From Nocardia sp. XZ_19_385 (lineage in GTDB: Bacteria; Actinomycetota; Actinomycetes; Mycobacteriales; Mycobacteriaceae), in NCBI RefSeq assembly GCF_015355755.1, contig NZ_JACVEE010000004.1, forward strand, positions 62,001 through 126,000: a stretch of DNA of 64,000 bases, read 5' to 3'. The translations under genes were made by a program, and so were the position numbers. The first letter of the stretch is position 1. Each line of letters opens with the position of its first letter. Below are positions 56,381 through 64,000 of the stretch, in pieces. The notes under the pieces were generated by a model that did not search any database, was not told the origin of the DNA, and saw only the letters and a list, made by a program, of their open reading frames with translations.

Positions 56381-57055
56381 TCACACCGGCACTGCCTCGA
56401 CAGCCAGGAACTCCGCCAGGTGTTCGGCTGCCCTGCGGTCGAATTCGTCGTAGTGGGCGACTCGCTCGGCCCCGCCGACGGCGTCGCCGATGGACAGGTT
56501 GCCCTCGGCGTCGAGGCGCTGCGGGCGGTCCTCCGCATCCGGGAGCAGCCCGACCCGGGAGTGTGCGAACCCGCAGTAGTAGGCGATGCCCGTGCTGAGG
56601 TTGGCCTCCAGGGTCGCTTGCATGTCCGGCAGGAAGGCGTCGTCGCCCGCGATGCCCGCGAGTCCGAGCCACAGCATGCGCTTGCCCGCCAGGCGCGGTT
56701 TGCTACGGCCGTAGGCGAATCCATAGTTCCAGACTCGGTCGATCCAGCCCTTCATAATGGCGGGCACGCTCTGCCAGTACACCGGGAAGACCGCGACGAC
56801 GATATCGGCGTCCAGGATCCGCTGCATATGCGCCTGCGTCTCAGCGGAATACGGCTTTTCGCGATTTCCGAATTCGGGCTGGTCTTCGAAGTTCATGCGC
56901 GGATCGAAGCCCTCGGCATGCAGATCCAGATAGTCGACGGCATAGCCCGCCGATTCGAGCCGCTGGGTGGTGCGACGGGCCGTGTGCGCGGTAAGCGAGT
57001 CGGAGCGGTGGTGCGCGACGACGACGAGGGCGGTGCGCTGAGCAGTGTTCTGCAC
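56381..57055 (-). CDS. NAD(P)H dehydrogenase (quinone), MdaB/flavodoxin-like
   Basis: A 224-residue two-electron quinone reductase. The FMN/FAD phosphate loop is VVVAHHRSDSLTAHTA, and VFPVYWQSVPAIMKGWIDRVWNYGFAYG is the substrate pocket. It reduces quinones to hydroquinones without semiquinone and protects against electrophiles. GTG 57055 follows AGGAGAAAT. It is divergent from the AraC regulator with a 120-bp shared promoter and so is a likely target. Confidence 0.85.
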   Translation of the reverse strand: MQNTAQRTALVVVAHHRSDSLTAHTARRTTQRLESAGYAVDYLDLHAEGFDPRMNFEDQPEFGNREKPYSAETQAHMQRILDADIVVAVFPVYWQSVPAIMKGWIDRVWNYGFAYGRSKPRLAGKRMLWLGLAGIAGDDAFLPDMQATLEANLSTGIAYYCGFAHSRVGLLPDAEDRPQRLDAEGNLSIGDAVGGAERVAHYDEFDRRAAEHLAEFLAVEAVPV

Positions 57056-57124
57056 GGGATTTCTCCTGATCTCCTGGGTCGATCTCGATTGCGTGGTCTC
57101 CAGTAGACCCCGCATCGTGTGGAC

Positions 57125-57169
57125 GATCCATAGGAGAAACACTTCGATGGATAGGAGTTCGTCTACGAT
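57125..57169 (+). promoter_or_regulatory. AraC-type direct repeats and leaderless promoter for the AraC gene
   Basis: GATCCATAGGAG (57125-57136) and GATGGATAGGAG (57146-57157) are direct repeats 21 bp apart with two differences, the spacing of AraC half-sites on one DNA face. TACGAT (57164-57169) is a good -10, and the AraC ATG follows after 6 nt, so its mRNA may be leaderless. Confidence 0.55.
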
Positions 57170-57175
57170 TGTGGC

Positions 57176-58102
57176 ATGGATCCGGTTAGCGCACTTCTGA
57201 GCGGCATTCGAGCCGAAGGCTCGGTAGTCAGTAACGCGCGCCTGGAGGCGCCGTGGACCATCCGCTTCGCCGACCGCGCGCCGCTGACCATGATCTGTGT
57301 ACTGCACGGCGGCGGGACCTTGATGCTGCCGGACGGCACCCAGATGCGCGTCGGCAAGGGCGACACCGCCGTGGTCCGCGGTGCCGATCCGTTCCACCTC
57401 ACCGACAACCCGGATTCCCTGAACCGTCCGCACCTCGAATACGAAATCGCCTGCTTCGCTCCCGATCCCGCCTGTACCTCGGAGGAGATCAGCGGAATCC
57501 GCTGGGGCGCCGACACTTCGGAGACCACCGCACTGATCGTAGGCGCTTACCGCGCCGCCGGCCGCCGCCACGAACGTCTGCTGCGCGCCCTACCATCGGC
57601 ACTGGTGATCCAAGAGGACGTCGACACCTGCGACTGGCTGGAGAAAGCCGCCATCGATTCCGCCACCCACGTCGCCGGCTCCCAAGCCCTGATGGACCGC
57701 CTCCTGGACTGGGCCCTGGTCTGCACCCTGCGCACCTGGTTCGACCAAGCGGGCCCCGACGCACCCACCTGGTACCGCGGCCTCGCCGACCCCATCCTCG
57801 CCCCGGCCCTGAAAGCCATGCACGGCAACCCCTCCCGCCCCTGGTCGGTAGCCACCCTCGCCGCCGAAGCCGGCGTCTCCCGCGCCCTGTTCGCCAAACG
57901 CTTCACCGACCTGATGGGCCGCCCACCCCTGTCCTACCTCACCGACTTCCGCATGGACGAAGCCGAAGAACTCCTCGCCGACACCGACCTCACCGTCGCC
58001 CAGGTAGCCAAATCCGTCGGCTACGCCGACCCCTTCGGCTTCAGCGCCGCCTTCAAACGCTACCGAGGCATGAGCCCGACGGCCTTCCGCGCCGCCGCGT
58101 AG
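57176..58102 (+). CDS. AraC-family transcriptional regulator with cupin sensor
   Basis: A 308-residue regulator. A cupin-like sensor (residues 1-~200: PLTMICVLHGGGTLMLPDG, VGKGDTAVVRGADPFHL) precedes a double helix-turn-helix (WSVATLAAEAGVSRALFAKRFTDLMGRPPLSYLTDFRMDEAEELL... VAQVAKSVGYADPFGFSAAFKRYRGMSPTAFR). The sensor is the AraC_binding type found with quinone or aldehyde stress genes. The quinone reductase across the shared promoter is the likely target. Confidence 0.88.
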   Translation: MDPVSALLSGIRAEGSVVSNARLEAPWTIRFADRAPLTMICVLHGGGTLMLPDGTQMRVGKGDTAVVRGADPFHLTDNPDSLNRPHLEYEIACFAPDPACTSEEISGIRWGADTSETTALIVGAYRAAGRRHERLLRALPSALVIQEDVDTCDWLEKAAIDSATHVAGSQALMDRLLDWALVCTLRTWFDQAGPDAPTWYRGLADPILAPALKAMHGNPSRPWSVATLAAEAGVSRALFAKRFTDLMGRPPLSYLTDFRMDEAEELLADTDLTVAQVAKSVGYADPFGFSAAFKRYRGMSPTAFRAAA

Positions 58103-58132
58103 TCCGCAGCGGCGTGGAAGGCGGTCGCGCGG

Positions 58133-60793
58133 CTACAGGCGTGGGTCGACCGGTTCGGATTCCAGGGCGAGGACCGCGAAGACGGCCTCGTGGACGCGCC
58201 AGAGGGGTTCGCCTGCTACGAAGCGGTCCAGGGATTCCAAACCGAGGGCGTACTCGCGCAATGCCATCGAGCGTTTGCGGCCGAGGCCGCGGGTGCGGAG
58301 GCGGCTGAGGTTGGCGTCGTGGAGGTACTCCGGGCCGTAGATGATCCGGAGGTATTCCCGGCCACGGCATTTCACGCCTGGCTGGACCAGTCGACCGGTG
58401 TGCGCTGGATCGCGCGCGGCGGAGGCTGCGCCGTCGGTGCCCGGCTCGTCGGTCTCGGCGTTCGCCGCAGGGGCGGACTTCTTGCGCGGTGCGCCACGCA
58501 CAAGCGAGTCGAACGGCTTGACGACCATGCCTTCGCCTCCGGCCTCGGTCAGCTCCGTCCACCAGGCTGTGGCCGCGACTTCGCCGTCCGGCTCGGTCAG
58601 GTCGACGATCATTCGGCCGGTCGCCGTGAACAGTTCGCTGTCCGCAGCGACCAGACGGTCGATGTGGGTCAGGTGCCAATTGTGGTCGCGGGTGGCGTAG
58701 TTGGCACCCTCGGCCGCCAGGAGTTGGAACGGGGCGAGGCGGATGCCGTCGAGGCCGTCGACCGGCCAGCAGTAGCGGCCGTACGCGGTCGTGAAGGCCG
58801 TCGCGTCGGTGCGGCGGGCTTCGGTGCGCGACGCGAGGTCCGCGACATCGAGGCCGCGTTCGGTGGCGGCCGCGAGGACCGCGGACGCTGTGCCGAGCGA
58901 CGCTCGTGCCGCCGCACCGACTGCCGCGTACTGGCTGCGAAGTAGTCCGACCGCCTTTGCCGACCACGGCATCAGTTCGGCGTCCAGGATCAGCCAGTCG
59001 CTGTTCAGTTCCTCGAACAGGCCCGCTGATTCAGCCGCCGCCCGCACGCGGGCGAGCAGCGCTTCGGACTGTGCGGCGTTGTCGAAGAACGGCCGGCCGG
59101 TGCGGGTGTAGATGACGCCGGTGCGGCCGTCTTCGACGCCGAAGCGGTTGCGGGCGGCCTCGGCCGAGCGGGTGAGCACGACGATGGCACGCGAGCCCAT
59201 GTGCTTCTCTTCGCACAGCACGCGGTCGACGCCCTCGGAGCGGTAGTAGGCGAAGGCTTCAGCCGGATGCTCGAGGTAGCCGTCCAGCGACGAGGTCGCA
59301 CACGGCGACATGGTCGGCGGGAGGTAGACCAGCCAGCGCGGGTCCAGGGCGAAACGGCTCATGACTTCCAGTGCGGCGCTCGCGTTTTCCTCCTGGACGC
59401 CGACGCGGCCGTGCTGGCGGGTTTCCACCACGCGGCGGCCGACGACGTCGTCGAGATCGAGGACGCCCGGGTCGCGGTGCACCACCCCGGCCGGGGTGGC
59501 GATGGTCGTGGCTTCCAGCGGGCGTACCGGCGCGTACCAAACCTGTTCCGCCGGAACGGAAACCGGTTCGCGTTCCGGATAACGCAGAGCCGACAGCCGG
59601 CCGCCGAAGACCACGCCGGTGTCCAGGCACAGGGTGTTGTTGACCCAGTGCAGTTCGGCCATCGGCGTGTGACCATAGAGGACCGTGGCGCGGCCGCGAT
59701 AGTCCTCGGCCCACGGGTAGCGCACCGGGAGCCCGAATTCGTCGGTCTCGCCGGTGGATTCGCCGTACATGCAGAACGAGCGGACCCGCCCGGAGGCGCG
59801 GCCGTGGTACTCCTCTTTCAGGCCCGCGTGCGCGACGACGAGGTTGCCGCCGTCGAGGACGTAGTGGCTGATCAGGCCGCGGCAGAAGTCCAGGGCCGCC
59901 TTGCGGAAGTCCTCGTCCTCGGCGTCGAGCTGGGCCAGGGATTCGGCCAGGCCGTGGGCCGGGTTGACCTTCTTGCCGCTGAGCGCGCGCACCAGCTTGT
60001 ACTCGTGGTTGCCGGTGACGCACAGCGCGGTGCCCGCGGCGACCATGCCCATCACCAGGCGCAGCACACCCGGGGTGTCCGGGCCGCGGTCGACCAGGTC
60101 GCCGACGAACACGGCGGTACGCCCGGCCGGGTGCCGGGCGTTGACGGCCCGGCCCGCCTCGTCGTGTTCCAGTTCGTAGCCGAGGACACCGAGCAAGGTT
60201 TCCAGTTCGGAGCGGCAGCCGTGCACGTCGCCGATGACATCGAACGGCCCGGTGAGTTCGCGCTTGTCGTTCCACGCCTTCTCGTCGGCAATGGTCGCGG
60301 CATCGATTTCCTCGACCCCGCGCAGCACATAGACCTTCCGGAAGCCCTCGCGTTCCAGGCCGCGCAGGCCGCGCCGCAGTTCGCGCTGCTGCCGGGACAC
60401 GACGTGCGCACCGAGGTGGGCGCGGTCGGCGCGGGCCGTATTGCGTTCCAGGCAAACCGAATCCGGCACATCGAGCACGATCGCCACCGGCAGCACATCG
60501 TGCGCCCGGGCGACCGCGACCAGTTCCTGCCGGGCCTTGGGCTGCACGTTGGTGGCGTCGACGACGGTGCGCAGTCCGCGCCGCAACCGCACGCCCGCGA
60601 TGTGGTGCAGCAACGCGAACGCGTCCGGTGTCGCCGACTGATCGTTCTCGTCGTCGCTGACGATGCCGCGGCAGGCATCCGAAGACACGACCGCGGTGGC
60701 GCGGAAGTGTTTGCGCGCGAACGTGGATTTGCCCGAACCGGTACTGCCGATGAGCACGACGAGCGAAAGCTCCGGGATTGACAGCTCGGTCAT
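58133..60793 (-). CDS. pnkp: Polynucleotide kinase-phosphatase-ligase (Pnkp), RNA repair
   Basis: An 886-residue three-domain RNA repair enzyme. The N-terminal 5'-kinase has Walker A G16-STGSGKS-T24. The metallophosphatase has G188-DVHG-192, then GDLVDRGPDT and GNHEYK, which removes 2',3'-cyclic phosphate. The C-terminal ligase/adenylyltransferase has K530-HMG in EEKHMGSRAIVVL as the AMP-accepting lysine. The domain order and length are those of bacterial Pnkp. Its ATG shares one base with the Hen1 stop (TGATG), so the two are translated together. Pnkp and Hen1 form a complex that reseals RNA cut by ribotoxins. Confidence 0.92.
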   Translation of the reverse strand: MTELSIPELSLVVLIGSTGSGKSTFARKHFRATAVVSSDACRGIVSDDENDQSATPDAFALLHHIAGVRLRRGLRTVVDATNVQPKARQELVAVARAHDVLPVAIVLDVPDSVCLERNTARADRAHLGAHVVSRQQRELRRGLRGLEREGFRKVYVLRGVEEIDAATIADEKAWNDKRELTGPFDVIGDVHGCRSELETLLGVLGYELEHDEAGRAVNARHPAGRTAVFVGDLVDRGPDTPGVLRLVMGMVAAGTALCVTGNHEYKLVRALSGKKVNPAHGLAESLAQLDAEDEDFRKAALDFCRGLISHYVLDGGNLVVAHAGLKEEYHGRASGRVRSFCMYGESTGETDEFGLPVRYPWAEDYRGRATVLYGHTPMAELHWVNNTLCLDTGVVFGGRLSALRYPEREPVSVPAEQVWYAPVRPLEATTIATPAGVVHRDPGVLDLDDVVGRRVVETRQHGRVGVQEENASAALEVMSRFALDPRWLVYLPPTMSPCATSSLDGYLEHPAEAFAYYRSEGVDRVLCEEKHMGSRAIVVLTRSAEAARNRFGVEDGRTGVIYTRTGRPFFDNAAQSEALLARVRAAAESAGLFEELNSDWLILDAELMPWSAKAVGLLRSQYAAVGAAARASLGTASAVLAAATERGLDVADLASRTEARRTDATAFTTAYGRYCWPVDGLDGIRLAPFQLLAAEGANYATRDHNWHLTHIDRLVAADSELFTATGRMIVDLTEPDGEVAATAWWTELTEAGGEGMVVKPFDSLVRGAPRKKSAPAANAETDEPGTDGAASAARDPAHTGRLVQPGVKCRGREYLRIIYGPEYLHDANLSRLRTRGLGRKRSMALREYALGLESLDRFVAGEPLWRVHEAVFAVLALESEPVDPRL

Positions 60794-62289
60794 CACGCGG
60801 CCCCTTTCTCGTCGTTGCAGGTGAGCTTGGTGAAGACCGCCATTTGTGTGGGCGGCCCGAATTCCGGATCGGGAGTACCGATCGGGACGTAGCGCACGGC
60901 ATAGCCGTACCGGGCGGCGACGCCGTCGGCCCAGGCCGCGAATTCCGCACGCGTCCACTCGAACCGGTGATCGTCGTGCCGGAACTCGCCTGCCGCCAGA
61001 CCCTCGAACCGGACGTTGATCTCCGAGTTCGGAGTGGTTATCAGCACGGAATCCGGTGCGGCGGAACCGAATACCGCGTGTTCGAGCGCCCCGAGCCGCG
61101 GCGGATCGACATGCTCGATCACCTCCATCAGCACCGCGGCGTCATAGCCGCGCAGGCGCGTGTCGGTATAGGTGAGTGCACCCTGAAGCAGCGTCAGCCG
61201 TTGCGCCATCCGCTCCGGCATGCGCTCCAAACGCAGCCGCCGCTTGGCGATATTGAGCGCGCGCATGGACACATCGACACCGACGATCTCGGTGAACATC
61301 CGGTCGGACAACAGTTCTCGCAGCAACACGCCTTCACCGCAGCCGAGATCGAGTACGCGGTGCGCACCGGCTTCGTACAGAGCTGCACGCACCGCAGCCC
61401 GCCGCGCCACTGCCAATGATGGTGTGCGCGGCTCGGCTTCGGGCGTTGCGAGATCCTTCGCTTCGTTCGGGCTGACCTCTTGCCCAGCATCGGATTCGTC
61501 GTTGTCCTCCACCGCGTCCAACTGCTCCGGATCGACATCGTCTACCTCAGCGAGCCGAGCCAGCGCGGTCCGCACCAGCGATTGCCGCCGCGCCAGATAC
61601 CGCCGCGTGATCCACGCCCGCTCCGGATGCTCGGCCAACCACCCCGCAGCCGTCCGGATCAACTTGTCGACCTCGTCCGCGGCCAGCCAGTAGTGCTTCG
61701 CCCCGTCCAGTACCGGCAACAGCACATACAGGTGTGACAGCGCGTCCGCCAGTCGCATCGTCCCGGTGAGAACAACATGCAGGTAGTGAGATTCACCCCA
61801 CTCCGGGAACGCCGGGTCCAACGGCAGGGGAGTGGCGGAGACTTCCCAGCCGAGCGGCGCGAACACCTTCTCGGCCGCCTCCGGCCCACCCTTGCACGGC
61901 ACCGCCGGCAACTCGATGCGCAGCGGCAGCGCCGTCTGTGCCAGTTCCGGCCGCAGCTCGCACCGGCCGCGCAACGCGGTCCGGAACACCGACCCGAGCG
62001 CCACCGACAACAGCGACGACGCCGCATACGGCCGATCGTTCACGTACTGCCCGAGACTGAAATCCGGCGTATTGCGAGAGCGACCGCGCACCAACCGGAT
62101 CGGGTCCACCTCGAGCAGCAGCGCCGCAGTGCAGCGCTGCTCGCTCGCCTCCGGATACAGCACGTGCGCGGTCCCGTAGGACTGCTCGAACGCCTGCACC
62201 CGCCCGGGGTTCTTGTGCAGCAAGAACCCCAGATCGGACGCGGGCCAAGCCGCGCCCTCGGGCGGTGTGCAGGTGATCGTCAAAAGCAT
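60793..62289 (-). CDS. hen1: 3'-terminal RNA ribose 2'-O-methyltransferase Hen1
   Basis: A 498-residue Hen1. The N-terminal ~250 residues are the bacterial-specific domain that activates Pnkp ligation. The methyltransferase has the SAM loop VLDLGCGEGVLL and VVGVDVS. The metal ligands are E389, E392, H393 (EVIEH) and H441 in RHDDHRF. Spacing (3, 1 and 48 residues) is the same as that I recall for the Clostridium thermocellum enzyme (E366, E369, H370, H418). Hen1 methylates the 2'-OH at the broken 3' end before sealing, which blocks recutting by the toxin. ATG 62289 is preferred over 62307 as the fold start. It lies 54 nt after the phosphoketolase gene, in the same direction. Confidence 0.92.
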   Translation of the reverse strand: MLLTITCTPPEGAAWPASDLGFLLHKNPGRVQAFEQSYGTAHVLYPEASEQRCTAALLLEVDPIRLVRGRSRNTPDFSLGQYVNDRPYAASSLLSVALGSVFRTALRGRCELRPELAQTALPLRIELPAVPCKGGPEAAEKVFAPLGWEVSATPLPLDPAFPEWGESHYLHVVLTGTMRLADALSHLYVLLPVLDGAKHYWLAADEVDKLIRTAAGWLAEHPERAWITRRYLARRQSLVRTALARLAEVDDVDPEQLDAVEDNDESDAGQEVSPNEAKDLATPEAEPRTPSLAVARRAAVRAALYEAGAHRVLDLGCGEGVLLRELLSDRMFTEIVGVDVSMRALNIAKRRLRLERMPERMAQRLTLLQGALTYTDTRLRGYDAAVLMEVIEHVDPPRLGALEHAVFGSAAPDSVLITTPNSEINVRFEGLAAGEFRHDDHRFEWTRAEFAAWADGVAARYGYAVRYVPIGTPDPEFGPPTQMAVFTKLTCNDEKGAA

Positions 62290-62343
62290 GCAGCGATCGT
62301 CGCTCACCTGTGCGAACGTCGCAAGGGAGTTTCCGCAGGTAAC

Positions 62344-64000
62344 TCAGCGGCTGGGGTCGGGCCACTGCCATTTCGCGACGACGGGTATGTCCTCGCCGTG
62401 TTCGCGGGTCCAGGCGCGCGCGTTCCAGCGCGCGTCCACCATTTCTTGCCGCAGCCCGGCCGCCTTCTCCCGCAGCCCGGGCACGCGATCGATGACATCC
62501 ATCACCAGGTGGTATCGATCCATGTCGTTGAGCATCACCATGTCGAAAGGCGTTGTGGTGGTGCCCTTTTCCTTGTAGCCGCGAACATGGATCTCGGCGT
62601 GGTTGGTGCGCTTGTAGGTGAGCCGGTGGATCAGCCACGGATACCCGTGGAAGGCGAAGATCACCGGCCGGTCCCGGGTGAAGAGTGTGTCGAACTCCCG
62701 GTCGGGCAGCCCGTGCGGATGTTCCTGCTCGGGCAGCAACCGCATCAGGTCGACCACGTTGACCACCCGAATCCGCAACTCCCGCATGCGGTCTCGCAGG
62801 ATCGCGGCGGCGGCCAGGGTCTCCAGGGTCGGCACGTCACCCGCGCAGGCGAGCACCACGTCCGGCGTGCGGCCGAGGGTGTCGTTGTGTCCCGCCCAGT
62901 CCCAGATCCCGGCCCCGCGCGCGCAGTGCACGGCGGCGTCGGACACCGAAAGCCAGTCCGCCTGTGGCTGTTTCCCGGCCACCACAACATTCACGTAGTG
63001 CTTGGACCGCAGGCAGTGGTTGTACACCGACAGCAGCGTGTTCGCGTCCGGCGGCAGATACACCCGCACGATCTCGGGTTTCTTGTTCAGCACCACGTCG
63101 AGGAACCCGGGATCCTGATGGGTGAACCCGTTGTGGTCCTGCCGCCAAACATGGGACGAGAGCAGATAATTCAAACTCGCGATGGGCCGCCGCCACGGCA
63201 CCTGCGCGCTGGCATCGAGCCACTTGGCGTGCTGATTGAACATGGCGTCGACGATGTGGATGAACGCCTCGTAGCAGGTGAACACGCCATGCCGGCCGGT
63301 GAGCAGATACCCCTCCAGCAGACCCTGGCACATGTGCTCGGAGAGCACCTCGATCACCCGGCCGGTGCGATCCAATTTCGAGTCGTACTCACCGATTTCG
63401 GCCTGCCAGTCCCGCCCGGTTACCTCCAGGATGTCCTGCAACCGGTTGCTCGCCAGCTCGTCCGGTGCGAAGGTCAGGAAGTTGTCCGGGTTGGCCGCGG
63501 TGACATCGCGCAGCCAGGTCCCGAGCACCTGGGTCGCCTCGTGCTGGCCGGCGCCGGGCGCATCGACCGGCACCCCGTAGTCGCGCCAGTCCGGCAGCCG
63601 CAGATCACGAACCAGCATGCCGCCGTTGGCAACCGGGTTCGCACTCATGCGCCGATCGCCGCCCGGCACCAGATCGATCAACTCCGACACCGGCCGACCG
63701 GCCTCGTCGAACAGTTCCTCCGGGCGATAGGCCCGCAACCATTGTTCGAGCACCGCGCGATGGGCGTCGTCGGTGCGCGCGGCCGGTAGCGGCACCTGGT
63801 GCGCGCGGTAAGTCCCCTCGACCTGATCCCCGTCCACCTTGGGCGGGCAGGTCCATCCCTTCGGCGTGCGCAATACGATCATCGGCCAGCTCGGCCGGAC
63901 TCCGTCGGTCCCGCCGCGCGCGGCGCGCTGGATCTGCCCGACCCGCTCCAGACAGGTATCGACCGCGGTCGCCATCGCCTGATGCACCGCCGCCGGATCG
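62344..64000 (-). CDS. xfp: Phosphoketolase, C-terminal part (cut by window edge)
   Basis: 552 codons from the right edge to the stop. Phosphoketolase splits xylulose-5-phosphate or fructose-6-phosphate to acetyl-phosphate with thiamine diphosphate. [79 protein letters not shown] and [24 protein letters not shown] are characteristic. The TPP-binding N-terminal half lies outside the window. The stop is 54 nt before hen1 on the same strand, so readthrough into the repair pair is possible but there is no direct evidence. Confidence 0.95.
   Translation of the reverse strand, partial: DPAAVHQAMATAVDTCLERVGQIQRAARGGTDGVRPSWPMIVLRTPKGWTCPPKVDGDQVEGTYRAHQVPLPAARTDDAHRAVLEQWLRAYRPEELFDEAGRPVSELIDLVPGGDRRMSANPVANGGMLVRDLRLPDWRDYGVPVDAPGAGQHEATQVLGTWLRDVTAANPDNFLTFAPDELASNRLQDILEVTGRDWQAEIGEYDSKLDRTGRVIEVLSEHMCQGLLEGYLLTGRHGVFTCYEAFIHIVDAMFNQHAKWLDASAQVPWRRPIASLNYLLSSHVWRQDHNGFTHQDPGFLDVVLNKKPEIVRVYLPPDANTLLSVYNHCLRSKHYVNVVVAGKQPQADWLSVSDAAVHCARGAGIWDWAGHNDTLGRTPDVVLACAGDVPTLETLAAAAILRDRMRELRIRVVNVVDLMRLLPEQEHPHGLPDREFDTLFTRDRPVIFAFHGYPWLIHRLTYKRTNHAEIHVRGYKEKGTTTTPFDMVMLNDMDRYHLVMDVIDRVPGLREKAAGLRQEMVDARWNARAWTREHGEDIPVVAKWQWPDPSR

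Noticed and set aside
59201..60781. 526-codon plus-strand frame opposite pnkp
   Set aside because: It is opposite the Pnkp kinase and phosphatase domains; composition is that of reverse-complemented coding DNA.

Overview
This window comes from a high-GC actinobacterium of the order Mycobacteriales, most likely Nocardia or a close relative. The evidence is strong C/G third-position bias, GTG and TTG starts behind GGAGG sites, and candidate leaderless promoters. It also carries family markers of the order: a 180-kDa-type NAD-glutamate dehydrogenase, the cytochrome oxidase subunit CtaJ, a DUF5130 protein, a CPWC mycoredoxin-like protein and an ESX EspG chaperone. Identity is inferred from recognised families and remembered gene order; no database search was run.

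Layout. 1-6604: edge of an unidentified gene, an alcohol/aldehyde dehydrogenase pair, an exported alkyl-sulfatase-like lipoprotein, and a hydrolase-MerR pair behind a MerR-type operator. 6649-13743: a six-gene sugar operon (ROK regulator, ribose-type ABC importer, Gfo/Idh/MocA oxidoreductase, TIM-barrel isomerase). 13764-18206: DMT transporter with twin palindromic operators, tRNA-Arg, CopD-CtaG copper/oxidase-assembly fusion, PLP dehydratase. 18428-48835: a core block resembling M. tuberculosis Rv2464c-Rv2478c (ssb, ettA, gdh, thioesterase, Rv2474c-like, HNH, glbO, aglA, ctaJ, DUF5130, pepN, rpiB, nei, DsbA-like). It is interrupted by accessory genes: an MFS/LysR pair, small kinases, azlCD with its regulator, purC, NUDIX, an excalibur protein, tRNA-Pro and tRNA-Gly, GGDEF and M48 genes. 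49009-58102: accessory metabolism and regulation, including an ECF42-like sigma factor with a DGPF protein, a racemase, a serine hydrolase, an orphan type VII secretion trio ending in EspG, and a quinone reductase/AraC divergent pair. 58133-64000: a two-gene RNA-repair cassette (Hen1-Pnkp) and the C-terminal part of a phosphoketolase cut by the window edge.

Most notable: (i) the Hen1-Pnkp cassette, whose Hen1 keeps the metal-ligand spacing of characterised enzymes; (ii) the three-gene EspG unit with no secretion machinery nearby; (iii) a tandem array of 134-bp hairpin-bearing repeats at 30865-31950 that looks derived from the 3' end of the adjacent azlD; (iv) several regulatory sites whose geometry matches the regulator next to them (MerR dyad, AraC direct repeats, a dyad in the azlC promoter spacer, an ECF-type promoter).
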